Source: Roseiarcus sp963807735
Lineage (GTDB): Bacteria; Pseudomonadota; Alphaproteobacteria; Rhizobiales; Beijerinckiaceae
Assembly (NCBI GenBank): GCA_963807735.1
Contig: CAWEDI010000036.1
Span: forward strand, 124,001-188,000
Direction of reading: 5' to 3'
DNA length: 64,000 nucleotides
Shown here: one piece after another, positions 43,812 to 52,003 of the stretch
How positions within the stretch are numbered: the first letter of the stretch is position 1
Layout of the letters: every line of letters starts with the position of its first letter
The notes under the pieces: generated by a model
What the model was told of the DNA's origin: nothing
Seen by the model: only the letters and a program-made list of their open reading frames with translations
The model's database searches: none
Position numbers and translations under genes: made by a program

Positions 43812-45094
43812 CCCGCCGCCCTCGCCTTGCCCTTGGCCTCCAGCGGCGTGATGCGCAGCGCGGCGATGCGGTTCTTTTGCCGCCGCAGCACTTCAAAGCG
43901 AAAGCCGTGGAACACGAACGCCTGACGCGTCTCGGGGATCGTGCGCGCTTCGTGGATGACGAGGCCGGCCACCGTCGCCGCCTCCTCGTCCGGCAAGTCC
44001 CAATCCATGGCGCGGTTGAGGTCGCGGATCGTCACCGAGCCGTCGACGATCAGCGAGCCGTCGAGTTGCTGGCGCACCCCCTGCATCGCCACGTCGTGCT
44101 CGTCGGTGATGTCGCCGACGATCTCCTCGATGATGTCCTCCAGCGTAATGAGTCCGAGCACCACGCCATATTCGTCGACCACCAGCGCCGAATGGGTCTT
44201 GCGGCGCAGGAACGCCTGCAATTGCGCGCGGCAACTGGTGGCCTCGGGGATGAACCAGGCGTCGAGCGCGATGTCGGCGGCGCGCAGTTTCGAGACGTCG
44301 CCGCCGGCCGCGGAATAGGCGCGGAACAGGTCCTTGATGTGCAGGATGCCGATAATGTTGTCGGGATCGCCGCGCCATAGCGGCACTCGCGTATAAGGCG
44401 AAGCCAGCGCCTCGCGCACGAGTTCGGCCGGGGCCAGGTCGGCGTCGAGCGTGCGCATTTTGGTGCGATGGATCATCACGTCGCCGACCGGCACCTCTTC
44501 GAGCTCCAGCAAGCCGCCGAACATGTCTCGCTGGTCACGGGCGACCTCGCCGTCGCGGTGCAGGACGTCGACCGCGCCGCGCAGCTCCTCGGCGCCGGAG
44601 AGGCCGGAGGCGTCCTCGCCGAGCCCGACCCCGCCGACCCGCAACATCAGCCGGACCAGCGCCTCGACGGCGGCGACGACCGGCCCGAACACGGTGACGA
44701 AAAACGCAACGACGGGGGCGATCGCCAGCGACACCCGGTCGGGATAGGCGATCGCCACCGTCTTCGGCAGCACCTCGCCGAACACGACGATCAGCACGGT
44801 CATCACCGCCGTCGCCCCGAGGACGCCGCCCGGGCCGAAGGCCTTGACGAACAGGTTGGTGGTGAAGGCGGCGGAGCCGATGGTGACGATCTGGCCGCCG
44901 AGCAGCATCGCGCTGATCAGCCGGCCCTTGTTGGCGACGAGCCGGTTGGCGAGCGCCGCCTGTCGATCGCCGGAGGTTTCGAGCGCCTGCAGTCGCGCGC
45001 GCGACGCGGCGGTTAGCGCCGTCTCGGCGCCGGCGAAGAAGGCGGCGCCGAACAGGCTGAGGGCGATAACAAGCGCGGCGAGAGCGAGGGACAT
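43808..45094 (-). CDS. CNNM/CorC-HlyC family membrane protein with CBS domains
   Basis: A 428-aa protein: DUF21 membrane domain (about 1-180; LALAALVIALSLFGAAFFAG and GEVLPKTVAIAYPDRV), then two CBS domains (about 205-325; VMIHRTKMRTLDADLAP, ALVVDEYGVVLGLITLEDII) and a CorC/HlyC domain at the C-terminus (GSLIVDGSVTIRDLNRAMDW). Such proteins are linked to magnesium or cobalt efflux; they are often annotated as hemolysins without basis. No neighbour helps. Confidence 0.85.
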   Translation of the reverse strand: MSLALAALVIALSLFGAAFFAGAETALTAASRARLQALETSGDRQAALANRLVANKGRLISAMLLGGQIVTIGSAAFTTNLFVKAFGPGGVLGATAVMTVLIVVFGEVLPKTVAIAYPDRVSLAIAPVVAFFVTVFGPVVAAVEALVRLMLRVGGVGLGEDASGLSGAEELRGAVDVLHRDGEVARDQRDMFGGLLELEEVPVGDVMIHRTKMRTLDADLAPAELVREALASPYTRVPLWRGDPDNIIGILHIKDLFRAYSAAGGDVSKLRAADIALDAWFIPEATSCRAQLQAFLRRKTHSALVVDEYGVVLGLITLEDIIEEIVGDITDEHDVAMQGVRQQLDGSLIVDGSVTIRDLNRAMDWDLPDEEAATVAGLVIHEARTIPETRQAFVFHGFRFEVLRRQKNRIAALRITPLEAKGKARAAG

Positions 45095-45138
45095 CTGTTA
45101 AGATTAGCGACCGCGAGCGTTGAAATCGAGGGTCTCGC

Positions 45139-45389
45139 TCAGTCGCTCGTCGTCTCCAGAGCCGAAATGCGATCGCCGAGCTGCGCAATGCGTTCGTCGA
45201 TCTGCGTTTCGAAGTGAGTGAGTAGGCCCGTCCGCTCCGCCTTCACCGTCAATTCGATTTCGTCGCCGCTTTCCGAAATCCGACGGCTGATCTCCCCAAG
45301 CGGCGGTCCTGCCATTGCGCAGCGTCCACGAGATTAAGCAACAGCATGAGCTGCTTGCGCATCTCTCGACCATATTCGCATCGCACCAT
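45139..45389 (-). pseudogene. Small coiled-coil gene, apparently frameshifted
   Basis: Two overlapping minus-strand pieces look like one 83-residue helical protein. The first piece starts with ATG at 45389 and includes REMRKQLMLLLNLVDAAQWQ. The second, in the next frame to a stop at 45139, includes GEISRRISESGDEIELTVKA and DERIAQLGDRISALE. One added base in the GGGG run near 45290 would join them. The second piece has its own ATG (45315) and could be made as a 58-aa protein. No name can be given. It fills most of the 327-bp gap 45096-45422. Confidence 0.35.
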
Positions 45390-45422
45390 GGCGCCTCGGA
45401 AAGAGAAGTGTCGGGCCCGCCG

Positions 45423-45734
45423 CTACGAGGTTGCGCGCCACTCAATATTCAACGTCTCGCGAAACGCGAATCGGACGAGATGGCGCGCGACGACGTCCTT
45501 CAGCCTTTCAAGATCTTCTTCGCTAGGGGACTGCAGCGCGAGGGTCAGCGTCCCGGCGTCGGCGGCGAGCTTGGTTTCGCCGGCGGAGAACGTGATCGCG
45601 CCGGCGGTTTCGTCGAACGTCGCCGGCAGCTTGTGCTGAAAGTGCTTGCAGAGCTGCTGCAGGTATTTGCTGGCGTGGGCGGTGGGAACGCGCGCTTCGG
45701 CGCGCAAGGCTGGTTCGGACACGAAAGACTCCAT
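45423..45734 (-). CDS. DUF2218 domain-containing protein
   Basis: A 103-aa protein of a small family of unknown function. Visible: ARVPTAHASKYLQQLCKHFQ (the most conserved part), HKLPATFDETAGAITFSAG, and a C-terminal helix pair ending FRETLNIEWR. Members often lie near siderophore or iron-uptake genes elsewhere; nothing like that is here. The ATG at 45734 was chosen; a TTG at 45761 is in frame. gltX lies upstream on the same strand, 71 bp away. Confidence 0.75.
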   Translation of the reverse strand: MESFVSEPALRAEARVPTAHASKYLQQLCKHFQHKLPATFDETAGAITFSAGETKLAADAGTLTLALQSPSEEDLERLKDVVARHLVRFAFRETLNIEWRATS

Positions 45735-45805
45735 TGCGGGGAAGGCGAGGCCGGCCTTCAAGACCTATTCTAAGATATATCTTGATAGGCGTGACCGCAA
45801 GTCCG

Positions 45806-47227
45806 TCAGTCGTGCGCCTGATCGGCGATCCGGCCGAGGCTCTCCTCGCGCCCGAGCACGGCGAGCACGTCGAACACGCCCGGCGAGGTGGCGCGGCCCG
45901 TGAGCGCCGCCCGCAAGGGTTGCGCTACAGTCCCGAGCTTGGCGCCAATCTCCTCGCCGTAGGCCCGCACGGCCGCCTCCGTCGCGGCGCCGCTCCAATT
46001 CGGAATCGCGGTCAGCCGCGGCAGCAGCACCTTAAGATGCAGCCGGCCGCCCTTGGCCAGGATTTCCTCGGCTTTCGCGTCGATCGGCAGGGGACGGTGG
46101 GCAAACAGGAATTGGGCGCCGTCGGCGAGTTCGACCAGCGTCTTGGCGCGCTCCTTCAGCCCCGGGAGGGCTGCTCGGAGCTGCGCGCGCTTGGGGCCGT
46201 CGAGCGCGGCGGCGATTTCCGGACCGCCGGGGATATACGGCAGAGTTTCGACGAACTGCTCGAACAGCGCCGCGTCGTCGCTGGCGCGCATGAAATGGCC
46301 GTTGATGTTTTCGAGCTTGGCGTAGTCGAAGCGCGAGGCGGAGCGGCCGACCGCGCCCAAGTCAAACGCCTCGATCATCTCGGGGACCGAGAAAAACTCC
46401 CTGTCGCCGTGGCTCCAGCCGAGCCGCACGAGATAGTTGCGCAACGCCTCCGGCAGGTAGCCCATCGCGCGGTAGGCGTCGACGCCGAGCGCGCCGTGGC
46501 GCTTCGACAACTTCGCCCCGTCGGGGCCGTGGATGAGCGGAATATGCGCCCAAATGGGAATGTCCCAGCCAAGTCCCTGGTAGATCTGGGTCTGCCGCGC
46601 CGCGTTGGTGAGATGGTCGTCGCCGCGAATGACGTGGGTGACGCCCATGTCGTGATCGTCGACGACGACGGCGAGCATGTAGGTCGGGTTGCCGTCGGAG
46701 CGCAGCAGCACGAGATCGTCGAGGTCTTTGTTGGGGAACACGACCTTGCCCTGCACCTTGTCCTCGACGATCGTCTCGCCGTCCTGGCGGGCGCGGAGCC
46801 GGATCGTCGGCGCAACTCCGGGAGGCGCCTCGGCGGGATCGCGGTCGCGCCAGCGCCCGTCGTAGCGGGGCGGCAGGCCGGCGAGCCGCTGCCGCTCGCG
46901 CATCTCGGAAAGCTCTTCCGGCGAGCAATAGCAGCGGTACGCGCCGCCGGCGGCGAGCAGCTGCATCGCGACCTCGCGGTGACGCTCGGCGCGGGTGAAC
47001 TGATGCACCTCTTCGCCGTCCCAATCGAGCCCGAGCCAGCGCAACCCGTCGAGGATCGCCGCGACCGCCTGCGGCGTCGAGCGCTCGCGATCGGTATCTT
47101 CGATGCGCAACAGGAACTGGCCGCCGGTGTGCTTGGCGTAGAGCCAGTTGAACAAAGCCGTTCGCGCGCCCCCGATGTGCAGGAAACCGGTCGGGGAGGG
47201 AGCGAAGCGGGTGACGATGGCGGACAT
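45806..47227 (-). CDS. gltX: Glutamyl-tRNA synthetase
   Basis: Charges tRNA-Glu (and perhaps tRNA-Gln for later transamidation). The 473-aa class I enzyme has PSPTGFLHIGGARTALFNWL containing the HIGH motif, the zinc-region YRCYCSPEELSEMRERQ, VIRGDDHLTNAARQ and the signature AKLSKRHGALGVDAYR. Length is normal. The start ATG at 47227 gives the family N-terminus. In many alphaproteobacteria comEC and lexA are near; here comEC is 20 kb away. Confidence 0.96.
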   Translation of the reverse strand: MSAIVTRFAPSPTGFLHIGGARTALFNWLYAKHTGGQFLLRIEDTDRERSTPQAVAAILDGLRWLGLDWDGEEVHQFTRAERHREVAMQLLAAGGAYRCYCSPEELSEMRERQRLAGLPPRYDGRWRDRDPAEAPPGVAPTIRLRARQDGETIVEDKVQGKVVFPNKDLDDLVLLRSDGNPTYMLAVVVDDHDMGVTHVIRGDDHLTNAARQTQIYQGLGWDIPIWAHIPLIHGPDGAKLSKRHGALGVDAYRAMGYLPEALRNYLVRLGWSHGDREFFSVPEMIEAFDLGAVGRSASRFDYAKLENINGHFMRASDDAALFEQFVETLPYIPGGPEIAAALDGPKRAQLRAALPGLKERAKTLVELADGAQFLFAHRPLPIDAKAEEILAKGGRLHLKVLLPRLTAIPNWSGAATEAAVRAYGEEIGAKLGTVAQPLRAALTGRATSPGVFDVLAVLGREESLGRIADQAHD

Positions 47228-47332
47228 GGCGGACTCGGGAGCGCGCGAAAGAACCGCGCGTCTAGCAGACGCAGAGGCTGGGGCAAAATGGCGGCGCTTG
47301 CGCCATCCCGAGCGCAGGCGCCTTCGGGGCCG

Positions 47333-47543
47333 TCAAAGGTCTTCCGCCTTCAGACCGGAGCGTTTTGCGATCCTCTCCAGCATTTTCGGCCCGATTTCGT
47401 CCGAATCGTGAGGCGAACGCAAGGTCGGGCCATCCGTCGCGCTGAAGCGTCGCGTGCGAGCCAGTCCGGCGCTTCAAGCGCCAGCCGATGCGGATCAAGG
47501 CGTCGAGAACGCGACGCGCTTTCGCCGCGCCGAAGCGGCTCAT
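47333..47543 (-). pseudogene. hicA: HicA-type toxin gene with a frameshift
   Basis: HicA is a small mRNA interferase. The start MSRFGAAKARRVLDALIRIG and the catalytic region RRTGSHATLQRDGWPDLAFA (His in GSH) are intact. At about 47411 the frame breaks: the original frame runs on as unrelated sequence to 47262, while the next frame gives HDSDEIGPKMLERIAKRSG and then LKAEDL with a stop at 47333, exactly the usual HicA C-terminus. A loss of two bases (or gain of one) explains it. The ATG overlaps the hicB stop (ATGA). Confidence 0.72.
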
Positions 47544-47746
47544 TCCGCCGCGACGAAGAACTGAATCGAAATCGGCTTCGCCTCGTCGTGCTCTAAGCGT
47601 TCGGCGAGCGCGCGTAAGGCGAGCGCCTCCGCTCTCGCCATGGCGGCGGAGCGCGTGGCGCCATAGGCCATCGCGCCGGCGATCTCTGGAACTTCGGCCA
47701 GCCAGCGGCCGTCGTCTTCCTGTTCGGTCTCTAAAGTCAGTCGCAT
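47540..47746 (-). CDS. hicB: HicB-type antitoxin
   Basis: A 68-aa HicB-fold protein: MRLTLETEQEDDGRWLAEVP, then EIAGAMAYGATRSAAMARAE, then a C-terminal helix ending RLEHDEAKPISIQFFVAAE. HicB masks the RNase site of HicA. It has no separate DNA-binding domain (no ribbon-helix-helix or HTH), as in the short HicB class. It is upstream of hicA and overlaps it by 4 bp. Because hicA is frameshifted, it may now be an orphan antitoxin. The ATG at 47746 is preferred to the longer frame (47806). Confidence 0.75.
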   Translation of the reverse strand: MRLTLETEQEDDGRWLAEVPEIAGAMAYGATRSAAMARAEALALRALAERLEHDEAKPISIQFFVAAE

Positions 47747-47826
47747 CGTGCGAAATCCCAGCGGTTGCGCCCGAAGACGATGCTCCCGTCGCGCACCTTC
47801 TACCACAGAACGCGAGACGCCGCCGC

Positions 47827-48117
47827 TTACGGCAGGGAATGCACGATCACCGGCCCCGCCGTCGCGCTCGCGGGCGCGACGACCAGCGTGGCGAGGTTCT
47901 TCTCGATCCAGGCGAGCGCCCGCCGGTTCGACTCCTCGGCCTGCTCGACGGTGTTGAAGATGCTGATCGCGGTCACCGTGTCATCGGGCGCGTAAACCAC
48001 GTAATAGCCCATGAACCCCGGCACCCCGCTGATGATCGGGACCGCGCCCTTGATCTTTTGCGCGAGCTCGTCCGACTTGCCCGCCTTCGCCTTGAATTGC
48101 CGCAGCGCTGCATACAT
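47827..48117 (-). CDS. ABM-fold small protein
   Basis: A 96-aa protein with the dimeric alpha/beta barrel look: MYAALRQFKAKAGKSDELAQ, GVPGFMGYYVVYAPDDTVTA and ISIFNTVEQAEESNRRALAW. The central GFMGYYVVY and the SIFNTVEQA helix are like antibiotic biosynthesis monooxygenase relatives of unknown role. No catalytic residue is evident. It lies 31 bp after xthA (same strand) and 80 bp before hicB. Confidence 0.65.
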   Translation of the reverse strand: MYAALRQFKAKAGKSDELAQKIKGAVPIISGVPGFMGYYVVYAPDDTVTAISIFNTVEQAEESNRRALAWIEKNLATLVVAPASATAGPVIVHSLP

Positions 48118-48148
48118 GGCGTGTTCTCCCGTTTCCGCGTGGGCGACT

Positions 48149-48928
48149 TCAATCCCTCAGAGTAACTCGGATCGGCACGTGGTCCGACGCCTTCTCCTTG
48201 GCGCGCTGCGCCTTGTCGATCGTGACGGTGGCGAGACGGTCCGCCGCCTGCGGCGACAGCAGCAGATGGTCGATGCGGATGCCATTGTTGCGCTGCCAGG
48301 CCCCGGCCTGATAGTCCCAGAACGTATAGAGCCCGCCTTCGTCACTGGTGGCGCGCAAGGCGTCGGTGAAGCCGAGAGCCATCAGCTCCCGATGTTTCGC
48401 GCGCGTCTGCGGCAGGAACAGCGCGTCGTTGACCCACAGCTCGGGATGCGCGGCGTCTTCGCGCTCCGGAATCACGTTGTAGTCGCCGGCGATGACCAGC
48501 GGCTCCTCGTAGGTCAGCAGCTTTCGCGCGTGGCGGATCAGCCGGTCCATGAAGCCGAGTTTGTAGGCGTACTTCTCCGTGCCGACCGGGTTGCCGTTCG
48601 GCAAGTAGAGGCTGACGAGCCGCAGCACGCGATTTCCCCAGGGAATGACGGCTTCGAGGTAGCGCGATTGCACGTCGCTTTCGTCGCCGGGCAGGCCGCG
48701 CTCGACCTCGAACGGGGGCTTGGCGAGAATGGCGACGCCGTTGAACGTCTTCTGCCCGTGAGTGGCGATGTTGTAGCCGAGCGCCTCGATCTCCTCGCGC
48801 GGGAACGCCTCGTCGAGACATTTGATCTCCTGCAGGCAAAGCGCGTCCGGCGCCACCTCCTTCAGGTAGTCGATGAGATGCGGCAGCCGCTGGCGCACGG
48901 AATTAACGTTCCAGGTGGCGATAATCAG
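48149..48928 (-). CDS. xthA: Exodeoxyribonuclease III, apparently starting at CTG
   Basis: AP endonuclease and 3'-5' exonuclease of base excision repair. Catalytic motifs of the exo III family are present: LQEIK (Glu), SLYLPNG, AGDYNVIPE (Asp/Asn), FWDYQ and SDHVPIRV (Asp-His). The first usual start codon (GTG 48898) would remove IIATWNVNS, which carries the conserved active-site Asn. No ATG, GTG or TTG lies further upstream in frame. A CTG at 48926-48928 gives the full N-terminus and has GGAG seven bases before it, so CTG initiation is the best reading. Product is 259 aa, normal for the family. Confidence 0.88.
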   Translation of the reverse strand: MIIATWNVNSVRQRLPHLIDYLKEVAPDALCLQEIKCLDEAFPREEIEALGYNIATHGQKTFNGVAILAKPPFEVERGLPGDESDVQSRYLEAVIPWGNRVLRLVSLYLPNGNPVGTEKYAYKLGFMDRLIRHARKLLTYEEPLVIAGDYNVIPEREDAAHPELWVNDALFLPQTRAKHRELMALGFTDALRATSDEGGLYTFWDYQAGAWQRNNGIRIDHLLLSPQAADRLATVTIDKAQRAKEKASDHVPIRVTLRD

Positions 48929-49146
48929 GGCGGGGCTCCGGTCTTGCGCAGGGCGGATGACGCGCGGAGCGGCAGTTGGCCGAGCCCGACCGCCCGTTGG
49001 ACATCGCCGAGGCCATGAATTATCGCAATTCCATAAATATGGCGACGAAATATCGGCGCCCGGAAAGTCCGTTGCTGGGCAACGCCGCGCCCCTCGCGCT
49101 CCGAGGCGATCCGGCGTAGTCTCTCCGAGAACCTGGAGCCGAAGCT

Positions 49147-49446
49147 GTGAGCGCCGTCGCGTTCGACACTCTGAAATTCGCGCAAACCCTTCGCGACAAG
49201 GCCAAGTTCACGCCGGAGCAAGCCGAGGGCCTGTCCGAGGCGTTCGCTCAAGCCAGCGCCGATCAGCTTGCGACCAAGACCGATATCGCCGATTTGCGCT
49301 CCGATCTTCGCCAAGCCGAATTGCGCCTGGAATTGAAAATCGAATCGACCAAAACAGACATCCTGAAATGGATGTTCGGGACGATCGGCTACCAGACCGT
49401 TGTCATTCTCGGCGCCGTCTTCGCGCTGAGCCGCTTTGGGCGCTGA
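49147..49446 (+). CDS. Coiled-coil membrane-tail protein, DUF1640/CCDC90-like
   Basis: A 99-aa protein: SAVAFDTLKFAQTLRDKAKF and TPEQAEGLSEAFAQA (helical head), then a charged coiled coil LATKTDIADLRSDLRQAELR, and one C-terminal membrane helix YQTVVILGAVFALSRFG. This layout is that of the DUF1640 family, related to mitochondrial MCUR1/CCDC90; the bacterial role is unknown. The start is GTG at 49147 with GGAG upstream. Confidence 0.78.
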   Translation: MSAVAFDTLKFAQTLRDKAKFTPEQAEGLSEAFAQASADQLATKTDIADLRSDLRQAELRLELKIESTKTDILKWMFGTIGYQTVVILGAVFALSRFGR

Positions 49447-49497
49447 GCCGCGCCCGAGGTCGTTGGACCTCCGGACCGCGCCTATATAGATAGGCCC

Positions 49498-50679
49498 ATG
49501 GCCTCCTCCCACACAAAACCGACCATCGCCGGCTTGACTCGCGCCGAACTCGCCGCCGCGCTCGCCGAGATCGGCGTGCCTGAGCGCGAGCGCCGGATGC
49601 GAGTAAGCCAGCTGTGGCACTGGATCTATCACCGCGGCGCCGCCGATTTCGCGGCGATGCGCAATGTCGCGCGGCCGCTGCTCGACAGGCTCGGCGAGCG
49701 CTTCACCCTGGCGCGCCCCGAAATCGTCTCCGAGCAGGTGTCCGCCGACGGCACGCGCAAATGGCTGCTGCGAATGCCTTCGGCAGGCCCATTCGACAAG
49801 GGCGCGGAGATCGAGTGCGTCTACATCCCGGAGGCCGATCGCGGCACTTTGTGCGTCTCCTCGCAGGTCGGTTGCACCTTGAACTGCACGTTCTGCCACA
49901 CCGGCACGCAAGGCTGGGCGCGAAACCTCAGCGCGGCGGAGATCGTCGCGCAGGTGATGGTGGCGCGCGACCGGCTCGGCGATTTCCCCGGCGGCGTCGC
50001 GCCGACCGACGGACTCGTGCCGTCAGGGGAGGGCGTGCGCGCGGTCTCCAACATCGTGTTCATGGGCATGGGCGAGCCGCTCTACAATTTCGATCACGTG
50101 CGCGAGGCGATCGCCGTGCTGACCGATGGCGAGGGTCTGTCGCTGTCGAAGCGTCGCATTACCGTCTCGACCTCCGGCGTCGTTCCGCAAATGGCGGGGC
50201 TCGGCGAGGCGTGCGGCACGATGCTCGCCGTCTCCCTGCACGCGACCAACGACGGCCTGCGCGACAAGCTGGTGCCGCTGAACCGGAAATACCCGATCGC
50301 CGCGCTGATGCAGGCGTGTCGTGACTATCCCGGCGCTTCGAACGCGCGGCGCATCACCTTCGAATACGTGATGCTGAAGGGCGTCAACGATTCGCCCGCC
50401 GAGGCGCGCGCGCTGGTGAGGCTGCTCAAGGGCCTGCCCGCGAAGATCAACCTGATCCCGTTCAACCCGTGGCCCGGGTCCCCTTACGAGTGCTCGGACT
50501 GGGAGACGATCGAGCGCTTCTCGGAGATTGTGTTCAACGCCGGCTATGCGAGCCCGGTGCGCACTCCGCGCGGCCGAGATATCCTCGCCGCCTGCGGCCA
50601 ATTGAAGAGCGAGACCGAGCGCCTGCGGGCGCGGGCGCGGCTGATGCTGGAGGAGAGTTTGGTCAACGGGCTCGAGTGA
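49498..50679 (+). CDS. rlmN: Dual-specificity 23S rRNA/tRNA (adenine-C2) methyltransferase RlmN
   Basis: Radical SAM enzyme that methylates A2503 of 23S rRNA and A37 of some tRNAs. The 393-aa protein has SSQVGCTLNCTFCHTGTQG with the CxxxCxxC iron-sulfur motif (about residues 125-132), NIVFMGMGEPLYNFDHV, SLHATNDGLRDKLVPLNRKY, and the C-terminal RTPRGRDILAACGQL with the methyl-carrying Cys. Length is normal. The start at 49498 is preceded by TAGGCCC, a weak site. The upstream gap holds a short palindrome. Confidence 0.96.
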   Translation: MASSHTKPTIAGLTRAELAAALAEIGVPERERRMRVSQLWHWIYHRGAADFAAMRNVARPLLDRLGERFTLARPEIVSEQVSADGTRKWLLRMPSAGPFDKGAEIECVYIPEADRGTLCVSSQVGCTLNCTFCHTGTQGWARNLSAAEIVAQVMVARDRLGDFPGGVAPTDGLVPSGEGVRAVSNIVFMGMGEPLYNFDHVREAIAVLTDGEGLSLSKRRITVSTSGVVPQMAGLGEACGTMLAVSLHATNDGLRDKLVPLNRKYPIAALMQACRDYPGASNARRITFEYVMLKGVNDSPAEARALVRLLKGLPAKINLIPFNPWPGSPYECSDWETIERFSEIVFNAGYASPVRTPRGRDILAACGQLKSETERLRARARLMLEESLVNGLE

Positions 50680-50807
50680 GGAGGCTAAGCCACTCCGTTG
50701 CAAGCCGTCTGTCGACTTGCTGCGCTTCCGCTGTGCGGCAAAGCATATATCGCTACGACGACGCGCGGACGGCGATTGGCGGATTTCAAGTTTGTACGCC
50801 AAGCGGG

Positions 50808-50834
50808 GTGGCCGAAGGCCGGATAAGGGGGCGC
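50808..50834. repeat. Dispersed repeat, GTGGCCGAAGGCCGGATAGGG family (copy 1)
   Basis: GTGGCCGAAGGCCGGATAAG followed by GGGGCGCC between rlmN and DUF1489 recurs, inverted, at 63113-63140. The core GGCCGAAGGCC is itself a near-palindrome. Confidence 0.6.
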
Positions 50835-50902
50835 CCCGCTCAGCCGACCTTATCCACAGCCCCGCTTTCCCAAGCCCGCCCCCCCGCGCTAACCCTGCGC
50901 CC

Positions 50903-51334
50903 ATGCCTCAGCATCTCATCAAGCTATGCGTGGGCGCCGACTCGGTCGCCGATCTCGAAGAATGGGTCGACGAGCGCGTCCGCGAACGGGTCGCAAAGCG
51001 TCATGCTCCGCGCTCGCAGCACGTGACCCGGATGGTTCCGTCGCGCGCCGCCGAGATCGTCGACGGCGGCTCGTTGTACTGGGTCATCAAGGGCCAGCTC
51101 GCTGCGCGGCAAACCGTTCTGGAGATCGAGCCGTTCGTCGACGGCGACGGGATCGGGCGCTGCCGGATTTGGCTCGGCCCCGAGGTCGTCAAGGTCGCGC
51201 CGCGGCCGACGCGGCCTTTCCAGGGCTGGCGCTATCTCGCCGACAAGGACGCGCCGCCCGACCTGGGCGCGTTCGGCGGCGGGCAGATGCCGGAGCCGCT
51301 GCGGCGTGCGCTCGGCGAACTCGGCCTGCTATGA
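50903..51334 (+). CDS. DUF1489 family protein
   Basis: A 143-aa cytoplasmic protein of a family found only in alphaproteobacteria, unknown function. Visible: HLIKLCVGADSVADLEEWVD, PSRAAEIVDGGSLYWVIKGQ and WRYLADKDAPPDL are well conserved marks. Nothing in it gives a catalytic clue. It often lies near a 'lipoprotein' or transport gene in relatives; here a small exported protein is convergent, overlapping by 6 bp. Start ATG has no clear ribosome binding site. Confidence 0.82.
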   Translation: MPQHLIKLCVGADSVADLEEWVDERVRERVAKRHAPRSQHVTRMVPSRAAEIVDGGSLYWVIKGQLAARQTVLEIEPFVDGDGIGRCRIWLGPEVVKVAPRPTRPFQGWRYLADKDAPPDLGAFGGGQMPEPLRRALGELGLL

Positions 51335-51727
51335 TGGGCTCTTCGTCAGGCAGCCGCGCACGGCGATCTCGCAACGCTCCGCCTGCGGAATCGGCGTCCC
51401 GCGCGCGTCGGTATAGGCGATCCCGCGTACGCCGTGGCTGTCGATGGTGAAGCGGGCCTCGCAATCGCCGCTCGGCGCCGAGAACGTCGGCCGCTCCGCG
51501 GGGTCGAGCGCGGCGACCCAGCCGTCAACGCGCAACTGGCCGATCTTGTAGACCCAGATCTGTTCGATGCCGACCGGGATGCGGCGGTCGGGCTCGCCGA
51601 AACAGGCGCGGACCTTCGCCGCCGGGCGATTGAACAAGTACGCCTCGGCGAGCTGGCCGCTATCCGTCTCGCAGGCTGTCGTCGCCAGCGTCAGCGTCAC
51701 CGCCGCAATCCGGTTGCCGATCCGCAT
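51329..51727 (-). CDS. Small exported protein, possibly a lipoprotein
   Basis: A 132-aa protein with an N-terminal signal (MRIGNRIAAVTLTLATTACE); the Cys at residue 19 is at a lipobox-like site (TTAC), a weak match. The rest (RPAAKVRACFGEPDRRIPVG, IEQIWVYKIGQLRVDGW) resembles small periplasmic SmpA/OmlA-like proteins that bind outer-membrane or substrate partners, but this cannot be shown. Two further Cys pairs may form disulfides. GGAGGG precedes the ATG. Confidence 0.62.
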   Translation of the reverse strand: MRIGNRIAAVTLTLATTACETDSGQLAEAYLFNRPAAKVRACFGEPDRRIPVGIEQIWVYKIGQLRVDGWVAALDPAERPTFSAPSGDCEARFTIDSHGVRGIAYTDARGTPIPQAERCEIAVRGCLTKSPS

Positions 51728-51810
51728 CGTTCGCCCTCCGGCGCCGTCTTAGAGGCGCCGCCGCCGCGCGTCCACTGGACGCACGCCGCGGCTTGGGGCA
51801 GGGAAGGCGC

Positions 51811-52002
51811 ATGTCCGACTCCGAACCCTCGCACGACGATGACGACAGCGGCTCGCGCAAGACCGTGGCCGCGGTGGTCGTCATCGGCCTGCTGGCGGTC
51901 GCCGGCTGGTGGCTGATGACCGAGTTGCAACATCATCGCGACGTCGAGAACTGCATTGCTTCGGGTCGCCACGACTGCATCCCGATCACGCCCGACAAGT
52001 AG
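51811..52002 (+). CDS. Small single-pass membrane protein
   Basis: A 63-aa protein: acidic cytoplasmic N-terminus (SDSEPSHDDDDSGS), one membrane helix (KTVAAVVVIGLLAVAGWWLM) and a short periplasmic tail with two Cys (ENCIASGRHDCIPITPDK). The two Cys, 8 residues apart, may bind a metal or form a disulfide. GGAAGG precedes the ATG. It is convergent with the next gene (1 bp apart). No family recognised. Confidence 0.55.
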   Translation: MSDSEPSHDDDDSGSRKTVAAVVVIGLLAVAGWWLMTELQHHRDVENCIASGRHDCIPITPDK

Positions 52003-52003
52003 C

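Noticed and set aside
44468..45016. 182-codon plus-strand frame over the CorC-type gene
   Set aside because: Low-complexity Asp/His/Gly/Arg composition typical of antisense frames; CorC gene is secure.
45104..45445. 113-codon minus-strand frame with a Cys run
   Set aside because: Composition is odd (SSCCCLIS) and the other two frames of the same stretch give a better coiled-coil product; probably a shadow.
48925..49911. 328-codon minus-strand frame across the DUF1640 and rlmN starts
   Set aside because: Antisense to two well-supported genes; ends where xthA begins and has no domain.
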